Assembly (NCBI GenBank): GCA_031254255.1
Contig: JAIRUT010000085.1
Coordinates: forward strand, 1-9,046
Origin: Coriobacteriales bacterium
GTDB lineage: Bacteria > Actinomycetota > Coriobacteriia > Coriobacteriales > UBA8131
Length of the DNA: 9,046 nt
Reading direction: 5' to 3'
Shown here: one piece after another, positions 5,977 to 9,046 of the stretch
How positions within the stretch are numbered: the stretch's first letter is position 1
Layout of the letters: each line of letters begins with the position of its first letter
Notes under the pieces: model-generated
Told to the model about the DNA's origin: nothing
The model's database searches: none
The model's input: the letters and a program-made list of their open reading frames with translations, nothing else
Translations under genes and position numbers: made by a program

Positions 5977-6075
5977 ACTTTGCAGACGTTCGAGTGAGTG
6001 GCAGGTGATACAAGAAAGATCGCTTAACATTAGCGAAATATGTGTACAATGATTCAGTCGGTGCTTCTGTCGGCC

Positions 6076-6122
6076 TTTTGTTCCTGAAACAAAAATGAGG
6101 CATGACGGGACATTTTAAAATG
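6076..6122. repeat. Two inverted repeats in the divergent ligase/metK control region
   Basis: TTTTGTT (6076-6082) pairs with AACAAAA (6088-6094) around a 5-base loop, and CATTTTAAAATG (6111-6122) is a perfect 12-base palindrome ending 24 bases before the metK start codon. TAAAAT at 6116-6121 inside the palindrome is a possible -10 box for metK, but no matching -35 was found. Either repeat could be an operator in this 176-base region serving both operons. No SAM riboswitch architecture was seen here. Confidence 0.3.
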
Positions 6123-6146
6123 CAATCAAACGATGGAGTATGAAAG

Positions 6147-7490
6147 ATGTCGGATTCTCAAGTAGCATCAATGTTGATACCTGATTCTCAGCCAACTTCC
6201 GTTGTCCGCCGGGAGTTGTCCGGTAGTTATGTCTTCACTTCCGAGAGCGTAACCGAGGGACATCCGGACAAGGTTTGTGATCAGATCTCCGATGCAGTTC
6301 TCGACGCTATTCTGGAGAAGGAGATAGAGCTGGCTTCCCAAGGCTATGTTGCGCCCAGTGGCCAGCCAGCTGATCCGTCTCAAGCTCGAGTGGCCTGTGA
6401 GACACTGGTGACTACCGGTCTGGTGGTCATAGCTGGCGAGATCCGCTCGCAGGCTTACGTGGAAATTGAAAATCTGGTGCGCCAGGTGATTCGTGATACC
6501 GGTTACAACAACCCTGAATTGGGGTTTGATGCGGTGTCTTGTGGCGTGATCAACGCGATTCATGAACAAAGCAGAGATATAGCCATGGGTGTTGACGCTA
6601 GCATCGAGACCCGTGTCAGTGATGGGCTCACAGCATCTGCAAACTATTCGCTGGAGGAAAGCATCGGCGCTGGAGATCAAGGCATGATGTTTGGATATGC
6701 CAGTAACGAAACCGCCACTCTGATGCCGATGCCGATCTTTCTGGCCCATCGCTTGTCTGAGCGCTTGGCTCAGGTTCGCAAGGATGACACACTTTCCTAC
6801 CTGCGTCCAGATGGCAAGGTTCAAGTCTCAGTCCGCTATAAGGACGACAAGCCTGTGGGCATAGAAAAAATCCTGATCTCTACTCAGCACGCCGATGGTA
6901 TCAGCATTGGCAGCCAGTTGTGTCCGGATCTGCACAAACAGGTGATTGCGCCTGTTTTTGATGAATGGGATATCGATTGGCGCGACGCTGAGATCATCAT
7001 CAATCCCAGTGGCCGTTTTGTGATCGGCGGTCCGGCTGGCGATACCGGTATAACGGGCAGGAAGATCATAGTCGACACCTATGGCGGCAGGGGTCGCCAT
7101 GGAGGCGGTTCCTTTAGTGGTAAAGATGCCACCAAAGTCGATCGATCCGCTGCATATGCCGCTCGTTGGGTGGCCAAGAACCTGGTGGCAGCAGGACTGG
7201 CCGAGCGCTGCGAACTGCAAATAGCCTACGCTATTGGCATGGCGGAGCCCTTTTCAATAATGGTCGACAGCTTTGGCACCGCGGAGGTTCCCGATTCTGT
7301 TCTTACAGAAGCCGTAAAGCAAGTCTTCGACCTGCGACCAGGGGCAATTATCAACACGCTTAAACTCCAGCGCCCGATATTCAAGAAGACCGCAAACTAC
7401 GGTCATTTTGGCCGCGAGTTGCCAGAATTTACATGGGAGAACCGTGATCGGGTCGATCAGCTCAGGTCAGCAGCCAATCGGCTCAGCTGA
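6147..7490 (+). CDS. metK: S-adenosylmethionine synthetase (methionine adenosyltransferase)
   Basis: Makes S-adenosylmethionine, the main methyl donor, from methionine and ATP, releasing phosphate and diphosphate, in the cytosol. The 447 residues carry [20 protein letters not shown] (30-49), ACETLVTTG (83-91), the signature [12 protein letters not shown] (174-185), [17 protein letters not shown] (285-301), [12 protein letters not shown] (303-314), the P-loop-like GGGSFSGKD (319-327) and [14 protein letters not shown] (332-345). The protein is longer than the usual 385-405 residues. It has an N-terminal extension of about 25 residues before the YVFTSES strand, about 18 extra residues after DAIL (near 58-78, rich in Gly, Pro, Ala and Gln), and about 14 extra before GAGDQG. 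I recall the last as common in actinobacteria. The start at 6147 is supported by GGAG at 6135-6138. It diverges from the ligase operon and is followed 28 bases later by the CCA enzyme gene, probably as one transcript. Confidence 0.98.
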   Translation: MSDSQVASMLIPDSQPTSVVRRELSGSYVFTSESVTEGHPDKVCDQISDAVLDAILEKEIELASQGYVAPSGQPADPSQARVACETLVTTGLVVIAGEIRSQAYVEIENLVRQVIRDTGYNNPELGFDAVSCGVINAIHEQSRDIAMGVDASIETRVSDGLTASANYSLEESIGAGDQGMMFGYASNETATLMPMPIFLAHRLSERLAQVRKDDTLSYLRPDGKVQVSVRYKDDKPVGIEKILISTQHADGISIGSQLCPDLHKQVIAPVFDEWDIDWRDAEIIINPSGRFVIGGPAGDTGITGRKIIVDTYGGRGRHGGGSFSGKDATKVDRSAAYAARWVAKNLVAAGLAERCELQIAYAIGMAEPFSIMVDSFGTAEVPDSVLTEAVKQVFDLRPGAIINTLKLQRPIFKKTANYGHFGRELPEFTWENRDRVDQLRSAANRLS

Positions 7491-7518
7491 AATGTGAGCC
7501 GGGGGAGGCCTGCAGATA

Positions 7519-9000
7519 TTGGATCTTAAGCTACCAAAGCTACCTGTTGATGTCGTGGGTCTGATCGGCAGACTTGAATCGGCTGGATTCATGACATGGG
7601 TGGTCGGCGGTAGTGTCCGGGACTTTTTGATCGGGGTAAAACCCAAGGATTGGGATCTAGCAACTACCGCGCTGCCTGTGCAGATCTCGGAGGTCCTCAA
7701 AGAATTCAAGGTCATTCCGACGGGTAGGGCTTTTGGGACAATGACTGTCGTGACTGATAAGCGCCCAGTTCAGGTAACTACTTTGCGCGCAGAATCTGGC
7801 TATAGTGACAGTCGTCATCCGGATCAAATCCAATTTCAAGAAGATATCTGCACCGATCTTTCTCGTCGGGATTTCACGATCAACGCTATCGCTTATCGGC
7901 CGGCTGAAGGATTTGGCGCAGGCGATGTAGGCGATGCTGTTGGCGCAGGTGATGTGTGTTACCCTGCGCTTTCAAGCGACCCAAGAGATCCTGGCTCTCC
8001 AGCTCGTTTTGCCCTGGCGGGCGGCTTGGTGGATTGTTTTGGGGGAATCCAAGATCTGCAAGCGGGTTTACTGCGTGCCGTGGGTGCTGCCGACGAGCGC
8101 CTGAAAGAAGACCCATTGCGTATCCTCAGGGCCTTAAGATTCGTGTCTGGCCTTGGTTGCAGGGTTGATGAGTTGCTCGAAGCCTCCCTTCATGAGAACC
8201 GCTACTTGCTGAAGTCTGTCAGTGGTGAGCGTGTCCAGGTAGAGCTAGCTAACATACTAGCAGGTCAGCATGTTGTCAAGGTCTTGCGCGGCTATGCAGA
8301 TGTTTTGGCCGTGCTTGTCCCGGAGATCGGTCTTTCCGATGGTTTTGACCAGAAAAGCCCATGGCATTGCTATGACGTCTGGGAACATACGATCCGAGCC
8401 ATAGACTTTGCCAGCACCGATGATCCTTTAGTTCGCTTAGCCCTGCTCTTTCACGATCTTGGTAAGCCAGCATCGTACACCATTGATAGTACGGGGCGTG
8501 GTCATTTCAAGGGGCATGCCGATGTCAGTACCCGGATCGCCGACAAGCGTCTCAGAGAGCTGCGTTATGATCGGCATAGTATCAAGACCATTACAGAATT
8601 GATCCAACTTCACATGAGCAGCCTGAAGCCGGAGCATGCACTGATATGGCTGCATGATATCGGATGCGAGCAGCTCTATCGTTTGATAGAGTTGAAGCGC
8701 GGTGACATGGCTGCACATGCTCCGGATATTGCATCTGAGCGTATTGCCAGCTTGGATGAATTTCTGGCAGAAGTGAAGCGCTTGGTAGCCAGCGGAGCCT
8801 GCTACTCATTGGAGCAATTGGAGATAGATGGCAGCGATCTGCGGGATCTGGGTTTTGAGCAGGGAATGCAGATCGGTGAAGTCTTGCAGAGCCTGCTCCA
8901 CTCGGTGATATTTGGCGAGTTGTGTAACAATCGGGATGATCTGCTAACTGCGGCTACAACACTGATGGTAGAGGCTGCCAAGTGGGAAGACAGGCAGTGA
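7519..9000 (+). CDS. cca: CCA-adding tRNA nucleotidyltransferase with HD domain
   Basis: A class II nucleotidyltransferase that adds or repairs the CCA end of tRNAs without a nucleic acid template. The head domain shows WVVGGSVRDFLIG (27-39), the metal-binding DWD (44-46), RRDFTINAIAY (116-126) and the base-selecting EDPLR (197-201) followed by ILRALRF. The body includes VSGERVQVEL (234-243). The C-terminal half has an HD phosphohydrolase-type domain (LLFHDLGKPAS, His312-Asp313; FKGHADVS, 330-337), as found in many actinobacterial and firmicute CCA/poly(A) enzymes. The start is TTG at 7519, ten bases after GGGGGAGG; an in-frame stop at 7495 excludes anything much longer. About 35 extra residues lie between AY (125-126) and GGLVDCFGG (168-176), including a small repeat. 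It follows metK by 28 bases, likely co-transcribed. Whether it acts as a full CCA-adding, an A-adding or a poly(A) polymerase cannot be settled by reading. Confidence 0.94.
   Translation: MDLKLPKLPVDVVGLIGRLESAGFMTWVVGGSVRDFLIGVKPKDWDLATTALPVQISEVLKEFKVIPTGRAFGTMTVVTDKRPVQVTTLRAESGYSDSRHPDQIQFQEDICTDLSRRDFTINAIAYRPAEGFGAGDVGDAVGAGDVCYPALSSDPRDPGSPARFALAGGLVDCFGGIQDLQAGLLRAVGAADERLKEDPLRILRALRFVSGLGCRVDELLEASLHENRYLLKSVSGERVQVELANILAGQHVVKVLRGYADVLAVLVPEIGLSDGFDQKSPWHCYDVWEHTIRAIDFASTDDPLVRLALLFHDLGKPASYTIDSTGRGHFKGHADVSTRIADKRLRELRYDRHSIKTITELIQLHMSSLKPEHALIWLHDIGCEQLYRLIELKRGDMAAHAPDIASERIASLDEFLAEVKRLVASGACYSLEQLEIDGSDLRDLGFEQGMQIGEVLQSLLHSVIFGELCNNRDDLLTAATTLMVEAAKWEDRQ
7913..7955 (+). repeat. 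Short in-frame duplication inside the CCA enzyme gene
   Basis: A 16-base unit, TTGGCGCAGGYGATGT, occurs at 7913-7928 and 7940-7955 with one difference (C or T at Y), 27 bases apart. A partial GGCGATG lies between the copies. The 27-base step equals nine codons, so the protein reads GAGDVGDAVGAGDV (133-146) without a frame change. It lies within an insertion relative to the usual family core, in a probable surface loop. Confidence 0.7.
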
Positions 9001-9046
9001 GACTTATCTGATCCAAATACAGGAGCCAGCATATTTCATACATGCT
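9001..9046 (+). other. Start of the intergenic region after the CCA enzyme gene
   Basis: The last 46 bases hold no terminator hairpin. AGGAG at 9021-9025 could be a ribosome site for a following gene, but the next ATG (9042) is 16 bases away, too far to claim. Confidence 0.3.

Noticed and set aside
5971..6146. Possible SAM riboswitch ahead of metK
   Set aside because: The region is short and shows only small dyads; none of the multi-helix SAM riboswitch arrangements or a leader terminator was visible.
6168..7220. Long minus-strand frames of 218 and 130 codons
   Set aside because: Both are exact shadows of metK, whose catalytic motifs are all on the plus strand.
1..9046. CRISPR array, insertion sequence or toxin-antitoxin pair
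   Set aside because: No regularly spaced repeats, transposase motifs or paired small genes were found on either strand.

Overview
The window looks like chromosomal DNA from a medium-GC bacterium, most likely an actinomycetote and possibly a coriobacterium-like lineage. The reasons are the adjacent tRNA-Gln, tRNA-Glu and glutamyl-tRNA synthetase genes, the roughly 14-residue insert in MetK before its GAGDQG motif (as I recall it from actinobacterial enzymes), an HD-domain CCA-adding enzyme, and an oxalate/formate-antiporter-like MFS gene. No sequence search was possible, so the lineage is an inference. No phage, transposon or CRISPR signature was seen.

Layout. (a) 1-609, minus strand: the N-terminal half of an MFS transporter that runs off the left edge. 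(b) 706-1006, minus strand: a small tRNA operon with a good sigma70-type promoter (978-1006), tRNA-Gln(CUG), tRNA-Glu(CUC) and a perfect 18-bp-stem terminator that begins at the encoded CCA end of tRNA-Glu. (c) 1107-1616, plus strand: an unrecognised small protein whose first ~28 residues resemble an IF2-N-type helical domain; a terminator-like hairpin for the opposite strand lies inside it. (d) 1633-6030, minus strand: a tightly overlapping three-gene operon, transcribed as GCS2-family glutamate-cysteine ligase, then a glutathionylspermidine-synthase-like ATP-grasp ligase, then gltX. (e) 6147-9000, plus strand: metK and a CCA-adding enzyme 28 bases apart, diverging from (d).

How the genes fit together. 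Two themes recur: glutamate and tRNA. GltX charges tRNA-Glu and, in bacteria using the indirect route, also mischarges tRNA-Gln before GatCAB amidation; both tRNA genes lie just past its 3' end. The CCA enzyme builds or repairs tRNA 3' ends, although both tRNAs here already encode CCA. The glutamate-cysteine ligase also uses glutamate, and the translationally coupled ATP-grasp ligase is a natural candidate to extend gamma-glutamylcysteine into a glutathione-like compound. That ligase pair is the most promising lead in the window: the first enzyme is recognisable, but the second is not an ordinary GshB and its product cannot be read from sequence. Sampled lines of the ATP-grasp gene are also clearly lower in GC than sampled lines of its two operon partners.
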